A DNA stretch of 64,000 bases from Polia nebulosa (GCA_951329385.1 OX589603.1:7302216-7366215), one strand, 5' to 3'. Positions 31,685 to 41,882 are shown, numbered from the stretch's first letter. Made by a program: numbers and translations. The notes: generated by a model from the sequence alone, not told the origin.

Positions 31685-32175
31685 TACCGGCCAAGTGCGT
31701 GCCAGACTTCGCACTTGTAGGGTTCTGTACCAAATGAGGGAATTATCAAAGAAAAAATCTGATTTATCGATATATGTATTATGCATTATTTTTTATTATT
31801 ATTATTGTAATGTGTATGTTTTTTGTTTTGTTTATGTATTTGTTAGTAAAATATACGTAATAATAAACATTATCCCCAAATTTGAAGTTCATAGGTTTAA
31901 TATAAATAGTTAGTAATACAGGAGCTCGTAGCTAAAGTAATAACAGCCGCACGGGTCGATCCATTAGGTTAAGCTACGCTTGCCGGGGTTGGTCCGTGGA
32001 TGGGTGACTATCTTTACATACCGAGACTCCTCCGTGCCTCGGAAAGCATGTTAAGCCGTTGGTCCCGGCTGTCAATCATGGATCTTTGACAGTTGTTACG
32101 GGTCGTCAGAAGCCCGAAAGTCTGACAACCAGTCTTACCAAGGGGTTTGGACCCTTCGGGTACGGAACCCTAAAA
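31685..32175 (+). repeat. GGCCAAG / GGAACCC repeat containing a 5S SINE head
   Basis: Left end CCGGCCAAGTGCGTGCCAGA, right end GGGTACGGAACCCTAAAAAA. The middle includes a 5S SINE fragment. Confidence 0.65.
31919..32146 (+). mobile_element. 5S SINE, 5' part only
   Basis: AGGAGCTCGTAGCTAAAGTA, the 5S-like block (GGTTAAGCTACGCTTGCCGG, GGATGGGTGAC), CGAGACTCCTCCGTGCCTCG and CAGTCTTACCAAGGGG are present. The SINE tail is replaced abruptly by the end of the GGAACCC repeat, so this is a chimera or a recombined copy. Confidence 0.75.
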
Positions 32176-32277
32176 AATGTCTTAGAAAGTTATCAGACTA
32201 TTGAAAAATCAGCCCTAACTTTCTTAAAACACTAAGTAAACTAGTGAAACGATGATTACACACAACTTTTTTTTACC

Positions 32278-32432
32278 ATCTATATGCACACATTTGACCG
32301 ACATCTCACCTGATGGTAAGCGATGATGTGGTCGAAGATAGAGCACGCTTGCCTAAGAGAAGTTATCCTATTCATTTTTGACTTAAAGACTGCCAGGTTG
32401 TAGCTATCAGGAAACAGACTTCGGCAGGGATT
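32278..32432 (-). pseudogene. LINE-X C-terminal and tail relic
   Basis: Complement of ATCTCACCTGATGGTAAGCG, CACGCTTGCCTAAGAGAAGT and GACTTAAAGACTGCCAGGTT matches the last codons and tail of LINE-X. Frame decayed. Confidence 0.7.
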
Positions 32433-32602
32433 TTTTTTTGTTGCCTTTGTGGAAAATCCTCATGGATGTTTTTTTCACTAAAAACTACGCCGGTGTTCCC
32501 TCACACACTTGTGTCGGGTGCTTTTTTTATGCGGGTGCTATTGAGACTTTCGCTGCCCCGGACTAGTACCGGCCCGCAATCTGCGAGCCTCTTTCCGTGG
32601 AA

Positions 32603-32618
32603 CCTAACCTAACCTAAC
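32603..32618 (+). repeat. (CCTAA)3, telomere-like
   Basis: CCTAACCTAACCTAAC, the complement of the insect telomeric unit TTAGG, at the end of a repeat T copy. Another lies at 33125-33140. Confidence 0.7.
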
Positions 32619-32645
32619 TTTCATAAAACACTAAGTAAATTAGTG

Positions 32646-32805
32646 ACTGCCCAGGGGTTGTGGATAAATTCGAAACAGAGTTACCGCGCCCCTGGGCACT
32701 CAGGGCAGGAAAGGAACAGGGTTTTAGTCAGTAAGAGTCTGACACGCCCTCCTGCTTCACCCAGAGCGGGAGACGACATTGGATGATTCCCAACCCACAA
32801 AAAAA
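32646..32805 (+). mobile_element. R1-clade LINE 3' tail with 13-bp TSD
   Basis: Runs from ACTGCCCAGGGGTTGTGG to poly-A with all usual tail blocks. AAGTAAATTAGTG (32633-32645) and AAGTTAATTAGTG (32806-32818) form the TSD with one mismatch. Confidence 0.85.
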
Positions 32806-33240
32806 AAGTTAATTAGTGAAACGATTATTACACACATAGACAAATTAGACAGTCAATTTTTAGGTCTCTATCACAACCTTCAGCTCAATTACACACATAA
32901 GTTAACCTAACCTTTGTATTTTTTTTAAGGTGCTGAAAATTCTCATGGATATCCTTCGCTTGCGGAGGGCGAAGGGGTCTGTCAGACGTTAGACGACAGA
33001 TCGTTACTGACTAAAAATTACCCCGGTGTTCCCTCGCACACTTGTGTGGGCTGCGGGTGCAAATGAGACTTCCGCTGCCCCGGACTAGTACCGGCCCGCC
33101 ATCTGCGGGCCTCTTTCCGTAGAACCTAACCTAACCTAACTTTCATAAAACACTAAGTAAATTAGTGAAACGATTAATATACACATAGACAAACGAGACA
33201 GTCAATTTTTAGGTCTCCATCACAACCTTCAGCTCAAGAA

Positions 33241-33454
33241 CGCAAGTATCGGTGGAGCCGTAACTTTGGCCACTTTTAGGTCAAAACTGAAACTCCACTC
33301 AAACCAAAACTGAACCTCCGGTCGGACACATTAATGATGCTTACTTAAATCTAAAATTAGCTTAGGAAACTTTGCGAGACAAACAGTAATGTTTATTTAT
33401 AGAATCTAAATTAAATTTCTTGTCTGGCTAAGCGGTAAAATTAAGAAGCGAGGG
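33241..33454. other. No gene recognised
   Basis: No supported feature. Confidence 0.35.
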
Positions 33455-33725
33455 AGGAAAAACTGGCCAAGTCCATGTCAGATTTCACACATTTTGGTTC
33501 CGTACTTTTTGACTGTATGATTGTCAAAAACTGACTGTCAAAGACTGTATGGCTTTGGGTCAACAAGATGCTTATACTGTCAAAATTTGAAGACTAGTTC
33601 CAACCGCTTGGCTGTAAAACCTGTGTGACAGACGACGGACAGATAGACAGACTAACATACGGACATGTGAGTGACAACAATAGGGCTACGTTTGGACCCT
33701 TCGGGTATGGAACCCTTAAAACGGT
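33455..33725 (+). repeat. GGCCAAG / GGAACCC repeat, copy
   Basis: ACTGGCCAAGTCCATGTCAG start, GGCTGTAAAACCTGTGTGAC core and GGGTATGGAACCCTTAAAAC end. Internal short duplication around TGACTGT (33519-33560). Confidence 0.7.
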
Positions 33726-34449
33726 TTCCAGTGAAATTGTATGCTGACTTCTTCCTCAACTTGAAGCAATCAAGGAGATTTAAAGGATGTCCTTAGGGTT
33801 TCTTTTTAATACTTTACTATTCTATAATACAGACCAGCTTCTATTAGCGGTTTCTCACACATCCATCTATACAATCTTTGGCATTTAAAATATTATTATA
33901 GTAGGAAGTTGAATATTTTTGCCATACACAAAAACCTCTCAGGTCTATAAATAAATAAATTAACTGCATTTTAGATAGCTACATATATCCATTCTATTAT
34001 ACTATGAAACTTCATACATCTGATTAGGATACATTATCAAACGTACTTCACTCCCTAACAATGAGCGCACACATACTTAATCACGTGTAACAAAACCACA
34101 TACTGTAAATACTGTAACGTAGCGCAAACCACAGAACACACGGTACTTGTTGGGAAACGTTTGCAGCTCCTGTTAAAGGTGCGCTTTCAATTAAGGATGT
34201 CACAATTTGTTAGTACCCGAAATACTCAAATAACCGAAAGAATTCAATATTCGAAAATATCCGGACCGTACTAAATCAAAATTGAAATGATTTTTTCTCC
34301 GTTATGGCTTTTGGTACGGGTTGCCGGTGTTTCCAACTTTTGTATGTTATGTTAAAGCTACTTACATGCATTTCAGTTCCAATGAAAGGAAAATAAATAG
34401 ATTTGTTGTATTTTTGTAGTGTTTCAGTGTCAGAGGCAATTAAAATTAT
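33726..34449. other. Mostly unassigned
   Basis: 33917-33960 (TGCCATACACAAAAACCTCTCAGG) matches the 3' UTR of LINE-Y at 39013-39040. The rest is unassigned. Confidence 0.35.
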
Positions 34450-34560
34450 GTTTTTTAAATGATATTTATTTTGCTTAATATGGTTATAAATAATACTTTT
34501 ACACGTCCATCTTTTTCGTCAATGTAAACTGGCAATTCTTAGCTGACTACCCGCATTTTA
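34450..34560 (-). mobile_element. LINE 3'-end fragment, as at 8840-9057
   Basis: Shares ATTTATT, ACTTTTACACGTC and TTAGCTGACTACCC-type blocks with 8870-8990. Confidence 0.35.
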
Positions 34561-35744
34561 CTTATTTTTGTTTTTAAATGGCTTAATACTTTTATCTGCT
34601 ATCATCACAGTTTCACAGGTTGTAGTTTTTATTATTGTTCTTTTCTATTACTTTTGTTGTTGTGTTATTTTTGTCCTAAATAAAACATTTTTTTATTCTT
34701 AAGTTATTTTATATTAGGAAAAACTAAATTTGCAATCCGAAAATGCCATTGCGGATCCGGACCGTCTTTTACGCACAACACTAGCAGTCCGAACTGGGTT
34801 ACCGGAATTTGGACCTCGAGAGCTTACACAAATAAAACTCATTAAGCTGCCAATTTGTTTATCAATTTCACAGGGACGTTCTCTTTTATTTTAACGGTAT
34901 GTTGACACCCCTTGTATTTGGGACAATTTATCTTCGTTTGAATTTTGTATTGTTAGCTGTATGTATTGAAAAATGTGGGATGAATTTTGTTAATTACTTT
35001 TAAAATTATTTATACTTAGTAGGTATGTTATCAATTTAAACTGTAAACAGTATAACTTTTACAAAAAAGTATCAATAACTCAGTGTTAGTTTAACATTTT
35101 ACTTACAAAATATGTTAGTAAAAACAATACAGAACGATATAGAACAATACAGAACATTATAAAATAAAAGTGACATCACTACTACAAGGTCACAGGCCAG
35201 CTGAAACCCTGCAGCAGTGGTTCTGACTAGGATATGCGAAAAACTTTCAGTTGTGGTCTCTAAAATCGCTGTCGAATTCAGTTTTCTATCCGCAGTTGTC
35301 AGTGGCAGTTTCAATTTTATTTTCACTGCGGATACAGAGGTAAGCCCGACTTTGGCGTTTTGTGGAAAACCCTACACTGTATTTCTTCCATTAGACGATT
35401 GTTTATTTTTTTAGAAACTGTTAGAAATAGCTTTAACGTATTTTTTATCACATTTAGCTTAGACATGCCTTGAATCCCCATCGGTATAAAATTACGAAAA
35501 TGCCTACAAATGTTCATATCCCTATTTAACCCCATTAGAGGGTAATATTTGAAGAAATCTTCCCTTATTTCTTACCTTGATTGTCTCTTGTAAGAGTCCA
35601 AAACTGCTGGGTAAATAAGCGTGAAATTTGATGCTTATGGACCCAGTGGTTTTTGGCTCTGCAACGTCTATCTAATGAATGATGTTTTATTACTATTAAA
35701 TACATTTTGTAATCGTTACAAGAGATAAGCCCTTACACCTACCT
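34561..35744. other. No gene recognised
   Basis: No repeat or coding signal. Several short open frames have no recognisable products. Confidence 0.45.
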
Positions 35745-36215
35745 TTTTTTTGGGTTGGGAAATCATCCAATGACTTCTCCCGCTCTAGGGTGGAGCGGAA
35801 GGGCGTGTCAGACTCTTACTGACTAAAACCCACCCCTGTTACTCCCTGCACTGAATGCCCAGGGGCGAGGTTACTCTTTCGAATTTATCCTCAACCCCTA
35901 GCCTGCCTAGGGGTTGAGGATAAATTCGAAATCGAAATCGAAATTCATCGGCGACGACGGGCCCCCTCACGAATGCTGACAACTCTTTGAGGCGCGCGTA
36001 GAACACTACGCGCCGTCGACTCTCGGCCCTGGTGCTGATCGGACGGCGAGCTACCCATTACTCGCCGTCCGCAAGCCCGGGTCTACGGTGGCCGGAGATC
36101 ATCTCGCGGCGCCTGCTGCTGAGGGCGTGAGGGCGACTCCGTTGTTGAGTCTCCCTCACCCATGCCACCTCCCTCTTCGCGAGCATTACTGCTTCGCACT
36201 TACACCTCCCTTAAG
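35745..36215 (-). mobile_element. R1-clade LINE 3' end with internal palindrome
   Basis: Poly-T, then GGGTTGGGAAATCATCC and the usual tail blocks. At 35877-35931 the tail folds back on itself: two perfect 25-bp arms (35877-35901 and 35907-35931) around CCTGC. It then continues into the C-terminal coding relic (GTCTACGGTGGCCGGAGATC...GCGAGCATTACTGCTTCGCA), which is decayed. Confidence 0.75.
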
Positions 36216-36829
36216 GTTGCATAAACACTTACAATACTTACTAAGATTACATAATACCTATTCTTAAAATAAAATATGGAAATTAAATGAGTAAATATTT
36301 AATTAAAATTAAATAAAACTTGTACAAACTCTGCCGGTTGGAGAAGCCGACATCATTAAGATATTCTCGAAACGAGTGAAATGTGTATTTTTTTGTAGTT
36401 TGTTACCGTCAAGTGATAAAAGCAAAGTAGGTCAATTAATTACGAGCCGAGGGAATTTATTTTCACAAAGTAATTGTTGATTAACATGCTGGGAATATTT
36501 TGAACATTTTAACAGCTTATTTTGACCCTGTAACTGTGTGTCTGTAGTGAAATTTTAAAGTATTTAGCGGTATTTTGACAAGCTTTCAGCAATCGCAAAA
36601 CTGACCTGACATTTTTGCTGCCTTTTAAATTGCTGGAAAATAACTCTTTTCTTTTTTCTTTTTCCCATGGGGGCTTAGGACCGGCGTTCTTCATATATTC
36701 TATTCTCTACGATCACTGATTGTGATCACAATAATCATATTTAGAAGTGTATGTCATGATAATATATCATGAGAAGGAACATTGCCTAAATCAAACGTCA
36801 CAAGGATTCTAAAGATAAAGTGAAATTCT
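36216..36829. other. No gene recognised
   Basis: No supported feature. Confidence 0.45.
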
Positions 36830-37125
36830 TGAAAAAAAGTAGAACCGACATCCGAAAAAAACAAAAAAAGTGCAAAATAATGAAATAAAAAATAAAATAA
36901 TAGAATTTCGGCAGTCGGTGTTGCTGGTTTTGTTTTTTCGTTTTTTTGACACCGACTTCCAAAATTAAAGTTATTTTACACTTATTTTTTTTGAAGTCGG
37001 TTTAATTTTTTTTGTAAAAAGTTTTTTTTCATCCGTTTATTTATGACGAAGTTGTACCCGCCCCCTATATATATTTTATAAACATTCAAATTGATAACCT
37101 CCTTCTTTTTGAAGTCGTTTAAAAA
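36830..37125. repeat. MITE-P palindromic repeat, copy 3
   Basis: GAACCGACATCCGAAAAAAA and GAATTTCGGCAGTCGGTGTT face ACACCGACTTCCAAAATTAA and TTTGAAGTCGGTTTAATT. It ends AACCTCCTTCTTTTTGAAGTC in the inverse of the family start, so this copy is in reverse. Confidence 0.7.
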
Positions 37126-37244
37126 GTCTTACGTTTCTGTGGACCGAATCTGTATTTAAAATATGACCACACATTTTCGTTAAACAGTGTTATCAAAATT
37201 ATTTCAAGCCAAGGCTTATTTAAAAGGCATTCTCATCTATATAT

Positions 37245-37830
37245 TTAATTTTCGTGGGTTCAAACCCAGACAGGCGCCTGTAATTTATTTTATCACCACT
37301 GCTCTAAAAACGGTTAAGGATAACATCTTGAGCAAACCGGCATGTCCCAAAACCAAAAAACTCGAAGACATGTGGCATCCACCAACAGGAGGATAACAGC
37401 CGCACGGGACGATTAACCAGGTTAAGCTACGCTTGCCGGGGTTGGTCCATGGATGGGTGACCATCTTTACATACCGAGACTCCTCCGTGCCTCGGAAATC
37501 ACGTTAAACCGTTGGTCCCGGCTGTAAATCGTGGATCTTTGACAGTCGTTACGGGTAGTCAGTAGCCCGACAGTCTGACAACCAGTCTTACCAAGGGGTA
37601 TCGTCGTATTACCCAGTAACTGGGTTGTGGAGGTCAGATAGGCAGTCGCTCCATGTAAAATACTGGTATTCAGCTGAATCCGGTGAGACTGGAAGCCGAC
37701 CCCAAGATAGTTAAGAAAAGGCTTGGCAGATGATGATGTGGCATCCACCAACCCGCATCGGGCCCGCATGGTGGATTACGGCCTACACCTCTCACAGAGA
37801 GGAGGCCCGGTTCCTAGCAGTGGGAATATT
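37245..37830 (+). mobile_element. tRNA-derived SINE family 2, interrupted
   Basis: B box GGTTCAAACCC at 37257-37267; the A box is missing, so the 5' end is truncated. The body (CGAAGACATGTGGCATCCACC; then GGGCCCGCATGGTGGATTAC, GAGGAGGCCCGGTTCCTAGCAG) is split by a 5S SINE at 37387-37735. The uninterrupted form is at 19840-20106. Confidence 0.75.
37387..37735 (+). mobile_element. 5S-rRNA-derived SINE with 17-bp TSD
   Basis: ATGTGGCATCCACCAAC occurs at 37370-37386 and 37736-37752. The SINE has a 5S-like head (CAGGTTAAGCTACGCTTGCC, GGATGGGTGACCAT), the full body and an AGCCGACCCCAAGATAGTTA...GGCAGATG tail. The opposite strand reads through the body but encodes nothing known. Confidence 0.92.
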
Positions 37831-37997
37831 ATAAGTTATGTATGTTATGTATGATATCCATCTACATATAAAGCTATACCTGATATTCTGTACAAATTGC
37901 TTTTGGTCCTACACTTCAGGATCCGAAACTCACCTGTGAGTTTGAAAAAAAAAATACTTCTGTTGCATAAAGTGTTATTTACATTTCTAATAAATAA

Positions 37998-38042
37998 ATA
38001 AACCCGGGTTGTCGTCGGCCTTCAATTCGACAACCCAGGTTT
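37998..38042. repeat. Hairpin, about 14-bp stem
   Basis: AACCCGGGTTGTCG (38001-38014) faces CGACAACCCAGGTT (38028-38041) with one mismatch. Confidence 0.7.
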
Positions 38043-38364
38043 GTCCGCTGATCTTAAGTGGTTCACTCAAATTATATCTCAACTCATCACTTCAACAGCC
38101 GATGGCAAGCGATTAGAGATCAATTTAAAGCCCTTAAACAGTCGATTAGCGGCAAAAGATAATCTGACTCCATTTAAGTAATTATAATAGATTCTCCCTA
38201 CAAATTCTTCAAGTCACCATGAGTCGACAAAGTCACACAAGTTAAATCGATACGGTTGAACGTTTTACAGTTTCTTCACAGTACAAGTTGTCTGGTTAAG
38301 CGGGCAACTCAAACTGGCTCAGGGATGCCATTTCTTTAGTCGAGATGTAGGAAATGCATTTTAT
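38043..38364. other. No gene recognised
   Basis: No supported feature. Confidence 0.4.
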
Positions 38365-38820
38365 ATTTTTAACCGAGTTCCAAAAGGAGGAGGTTATCAA
38401 TTCGGATGTTTGTATTTTTTTTAAAGTATATTCGGGCATAACTCCGTCATTTATGAACGGATTTCCAAAATTCTTTTCTTGTTCGAAAGGAGTTTGTTCC
38501 GAAATGGTCCCATTTAAATTTCATATAGTTCTGATGATGCGTTTCGGGGACAGACAACGGAACTCTTCAAAAAATTACAGCAAATCAACCGCGATTGCTG
38601 CTATCGCCTAGATATCCATTGTTAACACAATATAATGGAAAAACACAACTAAGAAAAAGAAAAATAAAAACTTTTTTACAAAAAAATAGAAAAGTCGGTG
38701 TTTCTGGTGTTGTTTCTTTGTTTTTTGACACCGACTTCCGAAATTAAAGTTATTTTGCACTTTTTGTTTTTTTTTTTTGGAAGACGGTTCTATATTTTTG
38801 TAAAAAAGTTTTTCAGGAAA
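38365..38820. repeat. MITE-P palindromic repeat, copy 4
   Basis: TTTTAACCGAGTTCCAAAAG and GGAGGAGGTTATCAATTCGG start. The closing part has AAGTCGGTGTTTCTGG and CACCGACTTCCGAAATTAAA, but the left inner arm is shortened. Confidence 0.7.
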
Positions 38821-38965
38821 ACAAGAAATTGAATGTGATTTTTTTTTCGGTATTGTTTAGAGCCATGTTAATTTTTTTGCAAGGCAAATACTTTACCTGC
38901 CGAATTGCAACAAATGTATTTATACAACATGCGATGAAAGCAATCACTATAGTCATTTGTAAATT

Positions 38966-39697
38966 TTTTATTTATTTATTTCCAAAACACTTAATTATGA
39001 TTTACAATGGCATTGCCATACACGCAAACCTCTCAGGGCTTATCTGTGTGCTGGCGAGTCGGTCTTATATTCTCAAATACATACTACTTTAGTTGAGTTA
39101 ATTTCAATGAATATTGTTAGAGAAAAACTAAAACACCTTAGGACCATAAAAACGCTTGAATTTGTACTTGCAACTTTTCGAACCTGTTTTATATAAATTT
39201 TGTAAATCATCTGGAAGTTTGTTAAGGAGGTAAGGTACTAAATATGCAGCAACCCTCGTCCCATACACATTGTTAAATTTAGGTAGAATGTATTTCTCTT
39301 TAAATGATATACTCGTAGTTCTCAAGAAGTCAGATCTTGTTGTTTCTGTAAGCAGCTCAGGCCTATTTATTTCCATTAGGGTGCAAAATTCCACCTTATT
39401 AAACACATTCATAACCTTACAGTATTTGAAGAGATCGTCATCATTGTTTTTAAATTTCTTTTTTATATGTCTAGGCGCAATTACTTTTAATATTCTTAAT
39501 TGTAACTTATATATTTCTGTCAAATATGTATGGTAAGTTCTTCCGTAACTACTGAGGCCGTACCCGATGACTGAGTCCGCTAGGGCCATGTATAGCATTC
39601 TGAGAGTTTTAAAGGGCAATTTATATTTTAACAAGCTAAGTTTCCTTAGAATAGACCTTAGTATAATAGCATCAATATTGTATTTGAGTTGATTAGT
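38966..39697 (-). pseudogene. LINE-Y reverse transcriptase C-terminus and 3' UTR
   Basis: An open minus-strand frame runs from about 39697 to a stop at 39128 (about 190 codons). It contains MALADSVIGYGLSSYGRTYH, QLRILKVIAPRHIKKKF and LVPYLLNKLPDDLQNLYK segments. These fit the region after the catalytic core in jockey/CR1-superfamily LINEs; the catalytic motifs themselves are lost by 5' truncation. The 3' UTR ends in GGAAATAAATAAATAAA at 38968. It differs from LINE-X and from the 10-13 kb LINE, so it is a separate family. A 3' UTR scrap of the same family lies at 33917-33960. The plus-strand open frame within it is a shadow. Confidence 0.75.
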
Positions 39698-39907
39698 CGA
39701 ACTTTAGTAGAACTGGACACTACTGAGTTTTAGCATTTACAACACAGAGGTAATATGTTAATAGTAAAAAACACTTTTTAAAAAAGGTTTTAGAATTATA
39801 CACAAAATTTCGTGTCCGTGCTGTTGACCGTTGAAGACCATTCAAGACCGTTGAAGACCGTAGAAGAAGAAACTGGAGCTAATCCGTAATATCTGTTTAG
39901 GTCACAC

Positions 39908-40089
39908 TTAAGGCGCAGTTACATGTCAACGACCTTGAGTGGTTAGCTTGCGTGTTGTGTGCTGAGCTCACGCAACGCGTCATCCGTCCACCCAGTCACA
40001 GGACTCGCCCATCAAGGAGCGCTGTCGCAAATTAGAGGCATTATTCATTTATTATACATAAAACAACAGGTATTGTACTAAAACACGTA
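39908..40089 (+). mobile_element. MITE-B copy 3, left part
   Basis: TTAAGGCGCAGTTACATGTC, GACCTTGAGTGGTTAGCTTG and AAGGAGCGCTGTC, as in copy 1, up to AAAACACGTA where the Tc1 element is inserted. The MITE resumes at 43467. Confidence 0.8.
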
Positions 40090-40116
40090 CTAATGAAGAC
40101 AGAAGTGCATGGAGAG
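40090..40116 (+). repeat. Left outer TIR of the Tc1 element
   Basis: 27 bp with about five mismatches to the right copy at 43440-43466. Beyond this the two ends diverge until the TAGATGGCGCT block (from 40180 on the left). Confidence 0.8.
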
Positions 40117-40324
40117 TTCCAAACCAAAATCGTTTGTACAGGGTTTCATCGCCTTAATAATACGTCTTGAACGACATAGATGGCGCTAGTATAGTAGTTG
40201 GATTGGAAAATATACATCTCTCGTTAAAGAACATTATCTTGTTTTTTTCTAGTTACAATATTACTTAATTTTAACACAAATTCTCCTACGACATTACAAA
40301 CCTTATAAAGCAAAGCTCGTAATA

Positions 40325-40380
40325 ACTAGGATTCGAACTCGGTGGCATAAAATTTACCGATACCATAGCCACTGGACTAT
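40325..40380 (-). ncRNA. tRNA-like pol III module near the left end, degenerate
   Basis: On the minus strand an A box TAGTCCAGTGG (40369-40379) precedes a B box GAGTTCGAATCC (40329-40340), 28 bases apart. The implied T-stem has mismatches, so it is probably a tRNA relic or SINE head rather than a working tRNA gene. Confidence 0.4.
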
Positions 40381-40598
40381 TGCGTCATTACGCAATGAGT
40401 TGAAATTATCCTACCCTTTATTATATCGAAGTTGTTTAGCGACTTTAACCTGTATCATAAATCTCAAAAGAATTGAGGGTAGTTTAATATTGACTGTATA
40501 AAAATTAAATCTTTTTGTTCAATCATAACGTTCTTTACTATCTTTGAGTGAGTTCAGTTACGATTGCATTTAACAATTTTTTAATATTTATCTTTACC

Positions 40599-40703
40599 AT
40601 GAGTTCGCGTTCTAATATTGATATGGCTACGAGGGCCCAAATAATAGCATTGCATAATCAAGGCCTAAATTATTCTGAAATTTCGAGAGAAACTGGCTTA
40701 AAC
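40599..40703 (+). CDS. Tc1/mariner transposase, exon 1 (N-terminal helix-turn-helix)
   Basis: The first 35 codons start at the ATG in TTTACCATGAGT. ATRAQIIALHNQGLNYSEIS is the first helix-turn-helix half typical of Tc1-type DNA-binding domains. The exon ends ACTGGCTTAAAC followed by a consensus 5' splice site GTAAGT. Joining to GTAAAGACTGTC at 40977 keeps the frame and completes the second helix region (GLN-VKTVTLWIKRFQEEGSL). Some upstream codons are also open, but homology begins at this ATG. Confidence 0.8.
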
Positions 40704-40976
40704 GTAAGTAATGTTTTAAAATCACTGTTCGTTATTTATTTTATTATCCATGGTTATCGATACACGAAAATAATAAATAATATATTTCCCTCATAGGTTT
40801 TTTTTTTTTTTTGGGGGGTGGGAAATCATCTTATGACTCTTTCCGCTCTGGGGCGGAGCGGAAGGGCGTGTCAGACTCTTACTGACTAAAACCCACCCCT
40901 GTTCCTCCCTGCCCTACGCGCCCGGGGGCGAGGTAACTCTTTCGAATTTATCCTCCACCCCCGGGCTCCCTTATAG
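40704..40976 (+). other. Intron of the transposase, with R1 tail inside
   Basis: Donor AAC|GTAAGT; acceptor CCCTTATAG|GTAAAG. The original intron was about 93 bp and ended CCCTCATAG at 40796. An R1 tail inserted across that acceptor created a second copy of it at 40976. Confidence 0.75.
40799..40966 (-). mobile_element. R1-clade LINE 3' tail with 12-bp TSD on a splice site
   Basis: Poly-T then GGGGGGTGGGAAATCATC and the full set of tail blocks to CTCCACCCCCGGGC. TCCCTCATAGGT (40787-40798) and TCCCTTATAGGT (40967-40978) form the TSD with one mismatch. Both copies contain the AG acceptor. Confidence 0.88.
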
Positions 40977-41882
40977 GTAAAGACTGTCACTTTATGGATA
41001 AAGCGGTTTCAAGAAGAGGGTTCGTTGGAACACCGCAGTAGATCTGGCAGAAGACGCCATATTGACTCAGACCAGCGTCAACTTATGGTGCAAGGTTATG
41101 AGGAAAATGGCTTTACACCAACAAGATATTACGCAGAGTTGTTTGATACATCTTTGCGGACGGTGTATCGTGCTCTTCATAGTGAAGGTCTGCATTATCG
41201 TCGACATGCTATTAAGCCATTGCTAACCGAAGCTAATAAAAGAGCACGATTGGAGTTCGCTTTGAAATACAGACATTTCGACTGGAGCAACGTTATCTTC
41301 AGTGATGAAAAGACTTTCAAGTCTAGCCAGCACGGGCGAGTTAGGTTGTGGCGTAGGAATAATACGCGTTATGATAGTGATCACGTTGTGCCTAACTCTG
41401 AATCCGGTCGTATAACAGTGAACATTTGGGGATGGATGACAGCTGCAGGACCAGGAGAACTTACTGTAATACCCAGTCGTGCAAACAGTGTTAACTACTT
41501 AGATGTGCTGAATGACGTCATGTTGCCCACTGTGCGGAATGTTTTTCCTGTAGAAGACATGCCAGTAATAACGTTCGTGCAGGACAATTGTCCTATACAC
41601 CGTTCCATAATTGTGCAAGAGTGGTTTAGCCAGCAATCGGACATACGAATTATTCCTTGGCCTGCGAGATCGCCAGATTTAAACCCCATTGAAAATTTAT
41701 GGGGCGTTATGGTTCAAAAGTGGGACAATAGGAACGAAAGGACTAAGGAAGCACTGAGTACTCACTGCATGGAGGTATAGGATTCTATACGGGGTCACAA
41801 TTTATGTGAAAAATTAATAGACTCCACGGGTTCGCGGTTGCAAGCTGTAATCGATCAAAATGGCGGATACACGAAATATTAA
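40977..41882 (+). pseudogene. Tc1/mariner transposase, exon 2 (DD35E catalytic domain), one stop
   Basis: The frame continues from exon 1. It holds the basic RSRSGRRR linker, the second DNA-binding region (ENGFTPTRYYAEL), and the catalytic triad: D in VIFSDEKTF, D in FVQDNCPIH, E in PDLNPIENLWG. Thirty-five residues separate the second D from E, one more than the usual 34 of Tc1. An in-frame TAG at 41778-41780 falls after CMEV where Tc1 proteins usually have tryptophan. The frame stays open to TAA at 41880-41882 (SIRGHNLCEKLI...QNGGYTKY). With exon 1 the product would be about 336 residues, normal for the family. The transposase would bind the TIRs and cut and paste the element at TA; here it lacks about 34 terminal residues unless the stop is read through. 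Confidence 0.88.

Larger units (their letters stand above)
32200..33240 (+). repeat. Tandem block of three related units with LINE tails
   Basis: AAACACTAAGTAAAYTAGTG followed by AAACGAT.ATTACACACA occurs at 32224-32262, 32625-32645 (resuming at 32819) and 33147-33175. Between them lie LINE-tail-like segments (repeat T at 32440-32620 and 32930-33142) ending in CCTAACCTAACCTAAC. An R1 tail interrupts the middle unit. Confidence 0.7.

Noticed and set aside
32603..32618. Interstitial telomere from CCTAA units
   Set aside because: Only three units, and both occurrences are at the same position of a duplicated LINE-tail repeat.
40548..40796. Reading exon 1 of the transposase through to a stop as a separate 82-codon gene
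   Set aside because: Homology ends exactly at a GTAAGT donor and resumes in frame after an acceptor at 40976.
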